Source: Streptomyces cellostaticus
GTDB lineage: Bacteria; Actinomycetota; Actinomycetes; Streptomycetales; Streptomycetaceae
DNA: 64,000 nucleotides
Assembly: GCF_001513965.1 (NCBI RefSeq)
Contig: NZ_KQ948022.1
Coordinates: 62,001 to 126,000 of the forward strand
Reading direction: 5' to 3'
In this document: positions 17,104-26,737 of the stretch, piece after piece
Layout: every line of letters begins with the position of its first letter
Position numbering within the stretch: position 1 is the stretch's first letter
Program-made: the position numbers and the translations under genes
Notes under the pieces: generated by a model
Databases searched by the model: none
The model's input: only the letters and a program-made list of their open reading frames with translations
Told to the model about the DNA's origin: nothing

Positions 17104-17934
17104 ATGCCCCGCAAACGCTCCACGGACGACGGCGACGAGCTGCTGGCCAGACTCGGTTCGCTCACCGCCCAGGCACGCGAGCGCGCGGAGCTGCAGCGCA
17201 CCCAGGTCGAGCTGGCCATCGCCCTGCAGCGCGGCATGCTGCCCCCGGACCTGCCCACCGCCCCCGGCCTTCACCTGGCGGTGCGGTACGCGCCCGCCTG
17301 CTACGGCCTCAACGTCGGCGGCGACTGGTACGACGCCTTCACCATGCCCGACGGCCGCATCGGGCTGTCCATCGGTGACGTACAGGGCCACAACATCGAG
17401 GCGGCCGCCTTCATGGGCCAGGTCCGGGCCGGGCTGCGGGCCCTCGCCTCCGTCACCAGCGAGCCGGGCGAACTGCTCGCCCGGACCAACGAGCTGCTGG
17501 TCTCCCTCGGCAGCGAGCTGTTCGCCACCTGCACCTTCATGCGGCTCGACCCGGCCACGGGCGTACTGGAGAGCGCACGGGCCGGGCACATCCCCTTCGT
17601 CTGGGCCACGGCCGACGGAAAGTCCGGTGTCGTGGACGACGAGGGGGGGCCGCCGCTCGGCATCGAGAGGGGGATGGAGTACCCCGTGACCCGGCACCGG
17701 CTCACCACGGGCGGAGTGTTCGTCCTGCTCACCGACGGCGTGGTGGAGGGCCCGTCGCTGAGCATCGAGGACGGGCTGGACCAGGTGGTGCGGCTCGCGG
17801 GCATCGCGGCCGTCGCCGGCCTGGAGGCGCACGCGCTGGCCGCGGCCGTGATCAAGGGCGCCGAGAGCGTGGGACACGAGGACGACGCCGCCGTCCTCGT
17901 CGTGGGCCTCGACGGGCCCGCGGTTCAGCCATAG
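17104..17934 (+). CDS. PP2C/SpoIIE-type serine phosphatase
   Basis: The 276-residue protein has an N-terminal coiled helix (about 1-40, ending LAIALQRGMLP) leading into a SpoIIE/RsbU-type PP2C domain. Metal-binding Asp residues are visible in GGDWYDAF, LSIGDVQGHN, LLTDGVVEG and HEDDAAVLVVG. Such phosphatases dephosphorylate anti-anti-sigma factors and so set sigma-factor activity; in Streptomyces most lack identified partners. There is no PAS, GAF or kinase domain, so its input must come from a partner protein. The next gene, a MASE1 membrane sensor, starts 51 bp later and could provide it. Confidence 0.88.
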   Translation: MPRKRSTDDGDELLARLGSLTAQARERAELQRTQVELAIALQRGMLPPDLPTAPGLHLAVRYAPACYGLNVGGDWYDAFTMPDGRIGLSIGDVQGHNIEAAAFMGQVRAGLRALASVTSEPGELLARTNELLVSLGSELFATCTFMRLDPATGVLESARAGHIPFVWATADGKSGVVDDEGGPPLGIERGMEYPVTRHRLTTGGVFVLLTDGVVEGPSLSIEDGLDQVVRLAGIAAVAGLEAHALAAAVIKGAESVGHEDDAAVLVVGLDGPAVQP

Positions 17935-17984
17935 AGCCGGACGGGACGCCGCTCGCCTCGCCGACGGCGGGCCGTCGGTGTGAG

Positions 17985-19001
17985 ATGGCTGCTGTGGTGG
18001 CTTACCAGGATCTGCACCGGCGAGGCGGCTACGCCGTCCAGGTGCTGGCCGTCGCCGCCTGCTACTACGGCGCGGCGCGGCTCGGACTCCTGCGCCGGCT
18101 CGTCGTCGAGGGCTCCGTGTTCACCCCCATCTGGCCGCCGACCGGCGTCGCCGTGGCCGCCCTGCTGGTCTTCGGGCTGGGCTGCTGGCCGGGCGTCGCG
18201 CTCGGGGCGTTCGTCACCGTCCTGTACCTCACCAGCAGCCCCAGCCCCGACATGCTCGGCTTCGTGTTCGGCAACACCGCCGCACCCCTGTGCGCGGCAC
18301 TGCTGCTGCACCGGACCGGTTTCCGTACCGACCTCGGCCGGTTGCGCGACGGCCTCGCCCTGGTGTTCCTGGGCGCGCTGACCGCCATGCTGATCAGCTC
18401 GACCATCGGCGTGGGCCTCCTCGTCCTCACCGACAAGCTGCCCGCACACAGCTTCTGGGTCGTCTGGCTGGCCTGGTGGGTGGGCGACGCGATGGGGGTC
18501 CTGATCGTGACGCCGCTCCTGCTGTTGCTGCACAAGACCCGCCGGCCGCCGCCCCTGAAGCGCTGGAAGGAGGCCGCCGTGCTGGCCGCCGCGGCCTGCT
18601 GCGTGGTGCCGCTGGCCGCCTTCAGCTCCGTCAGCCTGCTGTTCCTCGTCTACCCGCTCATCATCTGGGCCGCCCTGCGCTTCCAGCTCGCGGGCGGCAT
18701 GCTCTGCGCGCTGCTGACGTCCGTGCTGGCCACCGTCGCCGCGACGGACCGCGTAGGTGCCTTCGCGGGGCTGAGCCGGATCGAGGTCATGGCGAAACTC
18801 CAGGCCTTCAACGGTGCGATGGCCCTGACCGCGTTGCTGCTGTCCGCGGTGATCACCGAGCAGCGCAACACCAGGCGCTCCGTGGAGCAGGCCTGTCAGG
18901 AACTGGTCGAGGTGCTGGAGCACCTCACCGCGGGCGAGGCCCCGCCGCCCCGGCCGCGGACCGGCCCCGACGACCGGCCGTGGCAGAGCGACGCCCCGTG
19001 A
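17985..19001 (+). CDS. MASE1-domain membrane sensor protein without output domain
   Basis: The 338-residue protein is almost entirely a MASE1 domain of eight or more membrane helices, with conserved FTPIWPPTGVAVAALL and WVGDAMGVLIVTPLLL. MASE1 is normally a sensory input domain joined to a kinase, GGDEF or phosphatase. Here it is followed only by a short helical tail (EQRNTRRSVEQACQELVEVL). The PP2C phosphatase directly upstream may supply the output in trans; that is inference from context. Confidence 0.85.
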   Translation: MAAVVAYQDLHRRGGYAVQVLAVAACYYGAARLGLLRRLVVEGSVFTPIWPPTGVAVAALLVFGLGCWPGVALGAFVTVLYLTSSPSPDMLGFVFGNTAAPLCAALLLHRTGFRTDLGRLRDGLALVFLGALTAMLISSTIGVGLLVLTDKLPAHSFWVVWLAWWVGDAMGVLIVTPLLLLLHKTRRPPPLKRWKEAAVLAAAACCVVPLAAFSSVSLLFLVYPLIIWAALRFQLAGGMLCALLTSVLATVAATDRVGAFAGLSRIEVMAKLQAFNGAMALTALLLSAVITEQRNTRRSVEQACQELVEVLEHLTAGEAPPPRPRTGPDDRPWQSDAP

Positions 19002-19144
19002 GACGACGGGGCCGGGTGACCGCACCGGCGCGGGCGTGGCGCCGAACCGTGGTCGCGGCGTGTCGGCCGGCCGGCCCGGAGCACTGGGAGACGATGGGCG
19101 ATACCCGCACGGGTACGGGGTCGGGCCGGAGGGACACGGGCGGC

Positions 19145-20536
19145 ATGGAACAGCGGGCGGTACCGGACAGGGAAGACCGGCACACCGGGACGGCCGGGCC
19201 CGCCTCCGGCGATCCGGCACGGCACCCGGACGGCACCGACGCACGGCGCCGGATCCCGCGCACCGACGTGCTCCTGCGCGACCCCCGGCTGGCCGCGGCG
19301 GCGCACCGGCTCGGAGAGCGCGTGGTCAAGAGCGCGATCCGGCAGGCACAGGACCGGGCCCGCGAGGGGACCATCCCACCGGAACGCGTACCCGACACCG
19401 CCCTCGCCCTGGTGCCCGGCACGGCGGGCGGACTGCGCCCGGTGATCAACGCCACCGGGGTGCTGCTCCACACCAACCTCGGCCGGGCCCCGCTGTCGCC
19501 CGCGGCCCGGCAGGCGGTGGTGGCAGCCGCCGGTCCCACCGACGTCGAGCTCGACCTGGCGACGGGCGCGCGGGCCCGCCGAGGCCGCTCCGCCCTGGCC
19601 GCGCTGTGCGCCCGCGTGCCGTCGGCCGGGGACGTCCATGTCGTCAACAACGGCGCCGCCGCACTCGTCCTGGCCGCCACCGCGCTCGCGGCCGGCAAGG
19701 AGATCGTCATCAGCCGCGGGGAGATGGTGGAGATCGGGGACGGTTTCCGCCTGCCCGACCTGCTCGTCTCGACCGGCGCCCGGCTCCGCGAGGTCGGCAC
19801 GACCAACCGGGCCACCACCGCCGACTACGCCGCCGCCCTCGGCCCGGAGACCGGCTTCGTCCTGAAGGTGCACCCTTCCAACTTCCGCATCACCGGCTTC
19901 ACCCGCGCGGCCGAGGCCGCCGAGCTGGCCGGGCTGGGTGTCCCGGTCGTCGTCGACATCGGCTCCGGACTGCTCGCCCCGCACCCCGCACTGCCCGCGG
20001 AACCCGACGCCGACACCCAGCTGCGGGCCGGGGCCGCCCTCGTCACCGCGAGCGGCGACAAACTGCTCGGCGGACCCCAGTGCGGGCTCATGCTGGGCCG
20101 CGAGGAGCTGATCCACACCCTGTCCCGGCACCCGCTGGCCCGCGCCCTGCGCGTCGACAAGCTGACCCTGGCCGCCCTTCAGGCCACGCTCACCGGACCG
20201 CCCACTCCTACCGCCACCGGCCTCACCGCCGACCCGGCCGGACTCAGGGACCGGGCCGGCCGGCTCGCCACCGCGCTGAGCGCCGACGGCGTCGACGCAC
20301 GGGCCGTCGAGAGCGCCGCCACGGTCGGCGGGGGAGGCGCACCCGGCGTCACACTGCCCAGCGCGGCGTTGTCCCTGCCCGAGCCGTACGCCGCGGCGCT
20401 GCGCACCGGCCGGATCCCCGTGGTCGGCCGCCTGGAGGCGGGGCGCTGCCTGCTCGACCTGCGGGCCGTCGCGCCGGAGGACGACGAGCGGCTGGCCGAG
20501 GCCGTACGGGCCGTACGGCCCGGCGCCAGGCGGTAG
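19145..20536 (+). CDS. selA: L-seryl-tRNA(Sec) selenium transferase
   Basis: SelA is a PLP enzyme that converts Ser-tRNA(Sec) to Sec-tRNA(Sec) with selenophosphate as donor. The family core is clear: LRPVINATGVLLHTNLGRAP near residue 100, the Gly-rich loop VNNGAAALVLA, RGEMVEIGDGFRLPD, and the PLP lysine in SGDKLLGGPQCGL. Starting at ATG 19145 the length is 463 residues, the same as E. coli SelA; ATG 19094 is an alternative with a closer GGGAG. selB follows after 5 bp and selD and selC lie within 3 kb, so the operon context supports the call strongly. SelA works as a decamer in bacteria. Confidence 0.95.
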   Translation: MEQRAVPDREDRHTGTAGPASGDPARHPDGTDARRRIPRTDVLLRDPRLAAAAHRLGERVVKSAIRQAQDRAREGTIPPERVPDTALALVPGTAGGLRPVINATGVLLHTNLGRAPLSPAARQAVVAAAGPTDVELDLATGARARRGRSALAALCARVPSAGDVHVVNNGAAALVLAATALAAGKEIVISRGEMVEIGDGFRLPDLLVSTGARLREVGTTNRATTADYAAALGPETGFVLKVHPSNFRITGFTRAAEAAELAGLGVPVVVDIGSGLLAPHPALPAEPDADTQLRAGAALVTASGDKLLGGPQCGLMLGREELIHTLSRHPLARALRVDKLTLAALQATLTGPPTPTATGLTADPAGLRDRAGRLATALSADGVDARAVESAATVGGGGAPGVTLPSAALSLPEPYAAALRTGRIPVVGRLEAGRCLLDLRAVAPEDDERLAEAVRAVRPGARR

Positions 20537-20541
20537 GCGGG

Positions 20542-22377
20542 ATGCGGGTCCTCGCCACCGCCGGGCACGTCGACCACGGCAAGTCCGCCCTGGTGCGGGC
20601 GCTCACCGGCATGGAGCCCGACCGCCACGAGGAGGAGCGCCGCCGAGGACTCACCCTCGACCTCGGCTTCGTGTGGACGAGACTCGGCGCCGACGGCGAA
20701 CACCTCGCCTTCGTGGACGTACCCGGGCACGAGCGGTTCGTCGCCACCATGCTGGCCGGTGTCGGGCCCGTGCCCGCCGTGCTGTTCGTGGTCGCCGCCG
20801 ACCAGGGCTGGCAGCCGCAGTCCCAGGAACACCTGGCCGTCCTGGACGCGCTCGGCGTCCGGCACGCCGTCCTCGCCGTGACCCGCGGCGACCTCGCCGA
20901 CCCCGAACCCGTGCGCGCGGACGCCGTGCAGCGCCTGGCCGCCACCTCGCTGGGCACGGTGCCGTCCGTCGCGGTGAGCGCCGTCACCGGCGCCGGACTG
21001 GACGAACTGCGCCGTGAACTGGCTCTGCTGGCCGAGGAGTTGCCTGTCCCGGCGGCCGACGCCGACCTACGCCTGTGGCTGGACCGGGCGTTCACCGTGC
21101 GCGGTCACGGCACCGTGGTGACCGGCACCCTCGGCGCGGGCACGCTGCGCGTCGGCGACCGGCTGGTCACCGGGGGCGGCCCGGCCGTGCTCCGGGTGCG
21201 CGGGCTGCAGAGCCTGCGCGAGGAGCGGACGGAGGTGAGCGGGGTGGCCCGCGTCGCCGTCAACGTGCACGGTCCGGCCGTCGGCGATCTGCGGCGCGGG
21301 CAGGTGCTGCTGACCCCGGACCGCTGGCTGCACACCGACGTGATCGACGCCCGGATCACCGGGGAGCCGGTCGCCGACCTGCCCCGCTCGCTGACCCTGC
21401 ACCTCGGCACCGCCGCCGTCCCGGTGACCGTCCGCCCGCTCGGCGAGGACATCGCCCGGCTCACCCTGCACCGGACGCTGCCGCTGCGGATCGGCGACCG
21501 CGCGGTGCTGCGCGAACCGGGCGGCAGCCGCGTGCCCCGCGGTGTCACCGTCCTCGACGTGCGGCCGCCCCGGCTGACCCGGCGCGGCGCCGCCCGGGCC
21601 CGCGCGGCGGAGCTGGCCCACCTGACCGGCCGCCCCGACGGCGCCGCCGAGCTGCGCCGCCGCAAGCTGATCCGGCGCGCCGACCTGCTGGCCATGGGCG
21701 CCCCGCCCCCGGCGGAGCCCGTCACCGGCGACTGGCTGGCCGACGAGACCTACTGGACGGCCCTGCGGGACCGGCTGGCCTCCGAAGTCTCACGGCATGC
21801 CCGGGAGCACCCACTGGAGCCCGGTCTGCCCGCCGAGGCGGCCCGCCACCTCCTCGGTCTGCCCGACCGCACCCTGGTCGACGCGCTCGCCCGGGCCACG
21901 CCCCGACTCCGCAGCAGCCAGGGCCGGTTGTACGGCGCCGACACCCTGCGGCCCACTCTGCCCCCGCCCGTCCGGGCGGCCGTGGACGCGGTACGCCGGG
22001 ACCTGGCCCGTACGCCGTTCCGCGCGCCCGAGGCTGACCGGCTGGCCCGACTGGGCCTCACCCGCAAGGCGTTGGCCGCCGCCGTGTCGGCCGGGGCCCT
22101 GCTGCGGATCGCCGACGGGATCGTACTGCTGCCCGGAGCGGACGCCGAGGCCGCCGACGTTCTGCGCCGCCTGCCGCAGCCGTTCACGCCGAGCGAGGCA
22201 CGGCGGGCGCTGGACACCACCCGCAGGGTGGCCGTGCCGCTGCTGGAGCACCTGGACGACCAGGGACACACGGAGCGCGTCGACGACCAGCGCCGGCGCT
22301 GCCGGACCGGTCCGCGGAGCGGAGGCGGATGGGAATCGAACCCACCTGCCCGAGATCCTCGGGCACCTCGGTGTTGA
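20542..22377 (+). CDS. selB: Selenocysteine-specific elongation factor
   Basis: SelB is a GTPase that delivers Sec-tRNA(Sec) to UGA codons bearing a SECIS hairpin. Seen in its 611 residues: G1 AGHVDHGKS, G2/G3 RRGLTLDLGF and DVPGHERF, a diverged G4 (TRGD instead of NKxD), EF-Tu-like domains 2-3 with GHGTVVTGTL, and C-terminal winged helices that end at about PFTPSEARRALDTTRRVAVP and LLEHLDDQGHTERVDDQRR. The last 20 or so residues (SGGGWESNPPARDPRAPRC) are not family-like: they are translated from the antisense of the tRNA-Sec gene. The UGA stop is at 22375-22377, opposite the selC anticodon. Confidence 0.95.
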   Translation: MRVLATAGHVDHGKSALVRALTGMEPDRHEEERRRGLTLDLGFVWTRLGADGEHLAFVDVPGHERFVATMLAGVGPVPAVLFVVAADQGWQPQSQEHLAVLDALGVRHAVLAVTRGDLADPEPVRADAVQRLAATSLGTVPSVAVSAVTGAGLDELRRELALLAEELPVPAADADLRLWLDRAFTVRGHGTVVTGTLGAGTLRVGDRLVTGGGPAVLRVRGLQSLREERTEVSGVARVAVNVHGPAVGDLRRGQVLLTPDRWLHTDVIDARITGEPVADLPRSLTLHLGTAAVPVTVRPLGEDIARLTLHRTLPLRIGDRAVLREPGGSRVPRGVTVLDVRPPRLTRRGAARARAAELAHLTGRPDGAAELRRRKLIRRADLLAMGAPPPAEPVTGDWLADETYWTALRDRLASEVSRHAREHPLEPGLPAEAARHLLGLPDRTLVDALARATPRLRSSQGRLYGADTLRPTLPPPVRAAVDAVRRDLARTPFRAPEADRLARLGLTRKALAAAVSAGALLRIADGIVLLPGADAEAADVLRRLPQPFTPSEARRALDTTRRVAVPLLEHLDDQGHTERVDDQRRRCRTGPRSGGGWESNPPARDPRAPRC

Positions 22378-22412
22378 AGACCGGGAGGGCCACCAGGCAC
22401 CCGCACGCCTCC
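22320..22412 (-). tRNA. selC: tRNA-Sec (anticodon UCA)
   Basis: The 93-nt class II tRNA has a 7-bp acceptor stem GGAGGCG/CGCCTCC with discriminator G, anticodon loop CTTCAAC (anticodon TCA, complement at 22375-22377), a long variable arm with stem CCCGAG-GAT-CTCGGG, and the T-arm GTGGG-TTCGATT-CCCAT. The T-stem can be extended to six pairs, giving the 13 stacked acceptor/T pairs typical of bacterial tRNA-Sec. CCA is not encoded. It is transcribed opposite to selA, selB and selD; its 5' end is 35 bp from the selD ATG, so its promoter must lie within selD or farther upstream. Confidence 0.95.
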
Positions 22413-22447
22413 ACCGCCCGCCCAGGCTAGTGCCCCAGGAGACAGGT

Positions 22448-23461
22448 ATGACAACGACCCGCCAGGCCTCCGTCCGCCTCACGCAGTTCGCCCACGGCGG
22501 CGGCTGCGCCTGCAAGATCCCGCCCGGTGAACTGGAGGAGATGGTCGCCGGCCTGGGCGCACCGCTGCCCGGGGGCCACGCCCGGCTCCTGGTCGGACCG
22601 GCCACCGGCGACGACGCGGCCGTGGTCGTGCTTCCCGCCCACGACGGCACGGCCTTGGTGTGCACCGCCGACTTCTTCACCCCGGTCGTGGACGACCCGT
22701 ACGACTGGGGGCGCATCGCCGCCGCCAACGCCCTGTCCGACGTGTACGCGATGGGCGGCCGGCCCGTCCTCGCGGTCAACCTCCTCGCCTGGCCCCGCGA
22801 CCGGCTCCCCTTCGCCCTGGCCCGCGAGGTGCTGCGCGGCGGCCAGGACATCGCTTCCGAGGCGGGCTGTCACGTCGGCGGCGGACACAGCGTCGACGAC
22901 CCCGAACCGAAGTACGGCATGGCGGTCACCGGTCTCGCCGACCCCGGACGGCTGCTGCGCAACGACGCGGGCCGCCCCGGTCTGCCGCTGTCGCTGACCA
23001 AACCGCTCGGCCTCGGCGTGCTGAACAACCGTCACAAGGCCACGGGGGAGCGGTTCGAGCAGGCCGTCGCCACGATGACGGCCCTCAACCGGGACGCCTC
23101 AGCCGCAGCCCTGGCCGCCGGGGCCACCTGCGCCACCGACGTGACCGGCTTCGGCCTCCTCGGTCATCTGCACAAGCTCGCCCGGGCCTCGGACGTGACC
23201 GCCGTGGTCGACACCGCCGCCGTACCGTACCTGGACGGCGCCCGGGAGGCCGTCCGGGACGGGTACGTCAGCGGCGGCACCCGGCGCAACCTCGACTGGG
23301 TCGCGCCGTTCACCGACTTCGGCGCCACGGACGAGGACACGCGCCTGCTGCTGGCAGACGCCCAGACCTCGGGCGGGCTTCTCGTGGCCGGGGAAGTGCC
23401 CGGGGCGCCGGTCGTCGGCGAGCTGGTGCCGCGCGGGATCCACTCGATCGTGCTCAGGTGA
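22448..23461 (+). CDS. selD: Selenide, water dikinase (selenophosphate synthetase)
   Basis: SelD makes the selenium donor selenophosphate from selenide and ATP. The 337-residue protein carries the N-terminal active-site loop HGGGCACKIP (Cys and Lys positions intact; no Sec in SelD itself), VGPATGDDAAVV, the TADFFTPVVDDPYDWGRIA segment and the C-terminal ATDVTGFGLLGHL and LADAQTSGGLLV motifs. AGGAG precedes the ATG. It follows selB by 70 bp across the antisense selC gene, and its stop is six bases from the 3' end of the convergent formate dehydrogenase operon. Confidence 0.95.
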   Translation: MTTTRQASVRLTQFAHGGGCACKIPPGELEEMVAGLGAPLPGGHARLLVGPATGDDAAVVVLPAHDGTALVCTADFFTPVVDDPYDWGRIAAANALSDVYAMGGRPVLAVNLLAWPRDRLPFALAREVLRGGQDIASEAGCHVGGGHSVDDPEPKYGMAVTGLADPGRLLRNDAGRPGLPLSLTKPLGLGVLNNRHKATGERFEQAVATMTALNRDASAAALAAGATCATDVTGFGLLGHLHKLARASDVTAVVDTAAVPYLDGAREAVRDGYVSGGTRRNLDWVAPFTDFGATDEDTRLLLADAQTSGGLLVAGEVPGAPVVGELVPRGIHSIVLR

Positions 23462-23467
23462 GCCCGG

Positions 23468-26400
23468 TCAGGGTTCCGTCCCGGTGTGTTCGTCGATGCC
23501 CGCCCGGGCCCGGTAGGCGCGCACCAGCTCCAGCGACGCCGGGCCCCGGGGACGCCGTCCCGGGCGGATGTCGACGGCGAACGCTTTCGTCTCCTGGATG
23601 TGCGTGTTCGGGTCCAGGGACAGATGCACCAGCTCGTTGGCCGCGTCGCCGGTGCTGTAGCCGTTCGGACCCCAGTGGTAGGGCAGGCCCACCTGGTGCA
23701 GGGTCCGGCCGTGCACCCTCAGCGGTGTCATGCGGTCGGTGACCAGTACCCGTGCCTCGATCACCGCGCGGGCGCTGACGATCGTCGCCCAGCCCGTGTG
23801 CTCCAGGCCCCGCTCGGCCGCCAGCTCCGGGGACACCTCGCAGAAGAACTCCGGCTGCAGCTCCGCGAGATACGGCTGCCAGCGGGACATGCCGCCCGCG
23901 GTGTGGTGCTCGGTGAGCCGGTACGTGGTGGCCACGTACGGGAACACCTCCGAGCCGGGCTCGGTGCCGCTCGGCTGGTAGCGGTTGTCGGGGAGCGCGG
24001 GCAGCAAGTGCCGTACCGGGTTGCGCTGTTGGGCGTACAGGAGATTCGGGAAGGGGGAGTCCTGCGGTTCGTAGTGCGCCGGCAGCGGCCCGTCCGTGAG
24101 TCCCGACGGCACATACAGCCAGGCCTTCCCGTCGGCCTGCATGACGAACGGATCCCGGCCCGACAGCGCCTCCGGCCCGGTCGCGCCCTCGGGCGGCCGG
24201 TGATCGGGCGCCTTGTCCTTCTTGAAGTCGGGGACGTCGTGCCCGGACCACTCACCCCGCTCGCCCTTGTCCGGGTCCCACCACACCAGTGCCTTCCGCT
24301 CGCTCCACGGCCTGCCCTCCGGGTCGGCCGAGGCGCGGTTGTTCAGAATGCGGCGGTTGGCCGGCCAGGCCCACGCCCACTCGGCTGCCACCCAGTCCTG
24401 TTCCCGGCCCGGCTTGCGGCGGGCGGCCTGGTTGACACCGTCGGCGTACACACCGCAGTAGATCCAGCAGCCGCAGGCCGTGGAGCCGTCGCCTTTCAGC
24501 TCCTCGTAGGAGGAGAGCGGACGGCCGTCGGCGTCGTGGCCGTTGATCTCGGCGAGCACGGCCTGAGCGTCCGGCTCGGTGTGCTCGCCCTTCGTCGGGT
24601 AGTTCCAGGCCAGGTCGAGCACCGGACGGTCCATCTCGTCGGCGGAACCGGCCAGCTTCTGTCGGATGATCCGCCCGAGGTGGTAGGCGAACCACAGGTC
24701 GCTGCGCGCCTCGCCGGGCGGTTCGACCGCCTGGTGGTGCCACTGGAGCAGCCGCTGGGTGTTGGTGAAGCTGCCGTCCTTCTCGGTGTGTGCGGCGGCC
24801 GGCAGGAAGAACACCTCGGTGCGGATGTCCTGTGTGCGCAGCTCGCCGGTCTCGATCTCGGGACCGTCCTGCCACCAGGTCGCCGACTCGATCAGCGAGA
24901 AGTCCCGGACGACCAGCCAGTCCAGCTGGGCCATGCCGAGGCGCATCAGCCTGGAGTTGGCGTTGCCCACCGCCGGGTTCTCGCCGAAGAGGAAGTAGCC
25001 CTGGCAGGCGCCTTCCAGCTGGGCCATGGTCGTCTCGTAGGTGGAGTGGGAGCCGGTCAGCCGCGGCAGGTAGTCGAAGCAGAAGTCGTTCCCGGCCGTT
25101 GCCGCGTCACCCCAGTACGCCTTGAGCAGGCTGACCAGATACGCACGCATGTTGCCCCAGTAGCCCTTGCGGGCGGCCTCCGCCCGCACGAAGGCCTCCA
25201 GGTCCTGGTTCTGGTGGGCATGCGGCATGGGAATGTAGCCGGGCAGCAGGTTGAAGAGCGTGGGGATGTCCGTCGAGCCCTGGATGGAGGCGTGGCCGCG
25301 CAGGGCCAGGATGCCGCCGCCCGGGCGGCCGATGTTGCCGAGCAGCGTCTGCAGCACGGCGGCCGCCCGGATGTACTGGACGCCCACCGTGTGCTGCGTC
25401 CAGCCGACCGAGTAGGCGAAGGCCGTCGTCCGCTCGCGCCCGGAGTTCTCCGTGACCAGCTCGCACACCTGCCGGAACAGGTCCTGTGGCACCCCGCAGA
25501 TCTGCTCCACCAACTCGGGCGTGTAGCGGGCGTAGTGCCGCCTGAGCACCTGGAAGACGCAGCGCGGATGGCTGAGCGTCTCGTCCCGCTCGGGCTCGCC
25601 CTCACCGATCGCGGCACCGCCGGAGCCGTGGGCCTCGCCGCGCGCTGCCTCGGCCACCGTGCTGCCGCCGCCGGTGCGCTCCTCGTACTCCCGGTCGCGC
25701 TCGCCCGAAGCCGCCTGCATCTCGGTGCCCTCGTACTGCCAGCTGGCGTTGTCGTAGCTACGGGTGTCCGTGTCCAGGCCGGAGAAGACGCCGTCCAGGT
25801 CCTCGGTGTCACGGAAGTCCTCCCGCAGAATCACCGGCGCGTTGCTGTAGGCCACCACGTAGTCGCGGAAGTACTTCTCGTGCTGGAGGACGTAGTTGAC
25901 GATCCCGCCGAGGAAGGCGATGTCGGAACCGGCGCGCAGCGGCACGTGCACGTCGGCGAGCGCGCTGGTGCGGGTGAACCGCGGGTCGACATGGATCACC
26001 TTCGCGCCGCGGGCCTTCGCCTCCATCACCCACTGGAACCCGACCGGATGGCACTCGGCCATGTTCGAGCCCTGGATGACGATGCAGTCGGCGTTCTGCA
26101 GGTCCTGCTGGAACGTGGTCGCACCGCCGCGTCCGAACGAGGTTCCCAGACCGGGAACGGTGGCGGAGTGTCAAACACGCGCCTGGTTCTCGATCTGGAT
26201 CGCTCCCAGCGCGGTGAACAACTTCTTGATGAGGTAGTTCTCCTCGTTGTCGAGCGTGGCCCCGCCCAGGCTCGCGATGCCGAGCGTGCGCCGGGTGCGC
26301 GTCTCGTCGACCTCCCACTGCCAGCCGGCCCGGCGCGCCTCGATCACCCGGTCGGCGATCATGTCCATCGCCCGGTCCAGGTCCAGCCGCTCCCACTCGG

Positions 26401-26737
26401 TGCCGTACGGCCGCCGGTACAGGACGTGGTGCTCGCGGGCGTCCCCCGTGGTCAGCTGGAGGCTCGCCGCGCCCTTGGGGCACAGACGGCCGCGCGAGAC
26501 GGGGGAGTCGGGGTCGCCCTCGATCTGGGTGACCCTGCCGTCCTGGACATACACGTTCTGCCCGCAGCCCACCGCGCAGTACGGGCAGACCGACTTCACC
26601 ACCCGGTCGGCGGTGGCGACCCGGGGTTCGAGCCGCGCGCTGCGCCCGCTCTTGGCGGCGGCCCCCCGGCCCAGCGGGTCCGTCCCGGTGAGCTGGCGGT
26701 ACACCGGCCAGGAGTCGATCCAGGTGCGTACGCCCAC
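23468..26737 (-). CDS. fdhA: Formate dehydrogenase alpha subunit, selenocysteine-containing
   Basis: This 1089-residue molybdopterin or tungstopterin enzyme oxidises formate to CO2. The [4Fe-4S] cysteines are Cys51, 54, 58 and 86 (CPYCAVGC and RLCPKG). Codon 189 is TGA (26171-26173) within IENQARV-U-HSATVPGLG, the exact place of the catalytic Sec or Cys of formate dehydrogenases, and the frame stays open to 23468. A SECIS-like hairpin starts 12 nt after the TGA. There is no twin-arginine signal, so the catalytic subunit appears cytoplasmic. An Asp/Glu/Gly/Ala-rich insertion occurs at about residues 335-375. The GTG start at 26737 has GGAGGAGCAAGG upstream. Standard gene calling would split it at the TGA. 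Confidence 0.95.
26142..26158 (-). promoter_or_regulatory. Bacterial SECIS-type hairpin in fdhA
   Basis: On the coding (minus) strand a perfect 6-bp stem GTTCCC/GGGAAC closes the loop GGTCT. It begins 12 nt after the in-frame TGA, and its GGUCU loop matches the apical loop of the E. coli fdhF SECIS bound by SelB. This is direct support for Sec insertion. Confidence 0.85.

Noticed and set aside
26171..26173. TGA read as a true stop, making fdhA a pseudogene or two genes
   Set aside because: The position matches the catalytic Sec residue, the downstream frame is intact to the family end, a SECIS-like hairpin follows and selA, selB, selC and selD are adjacent.
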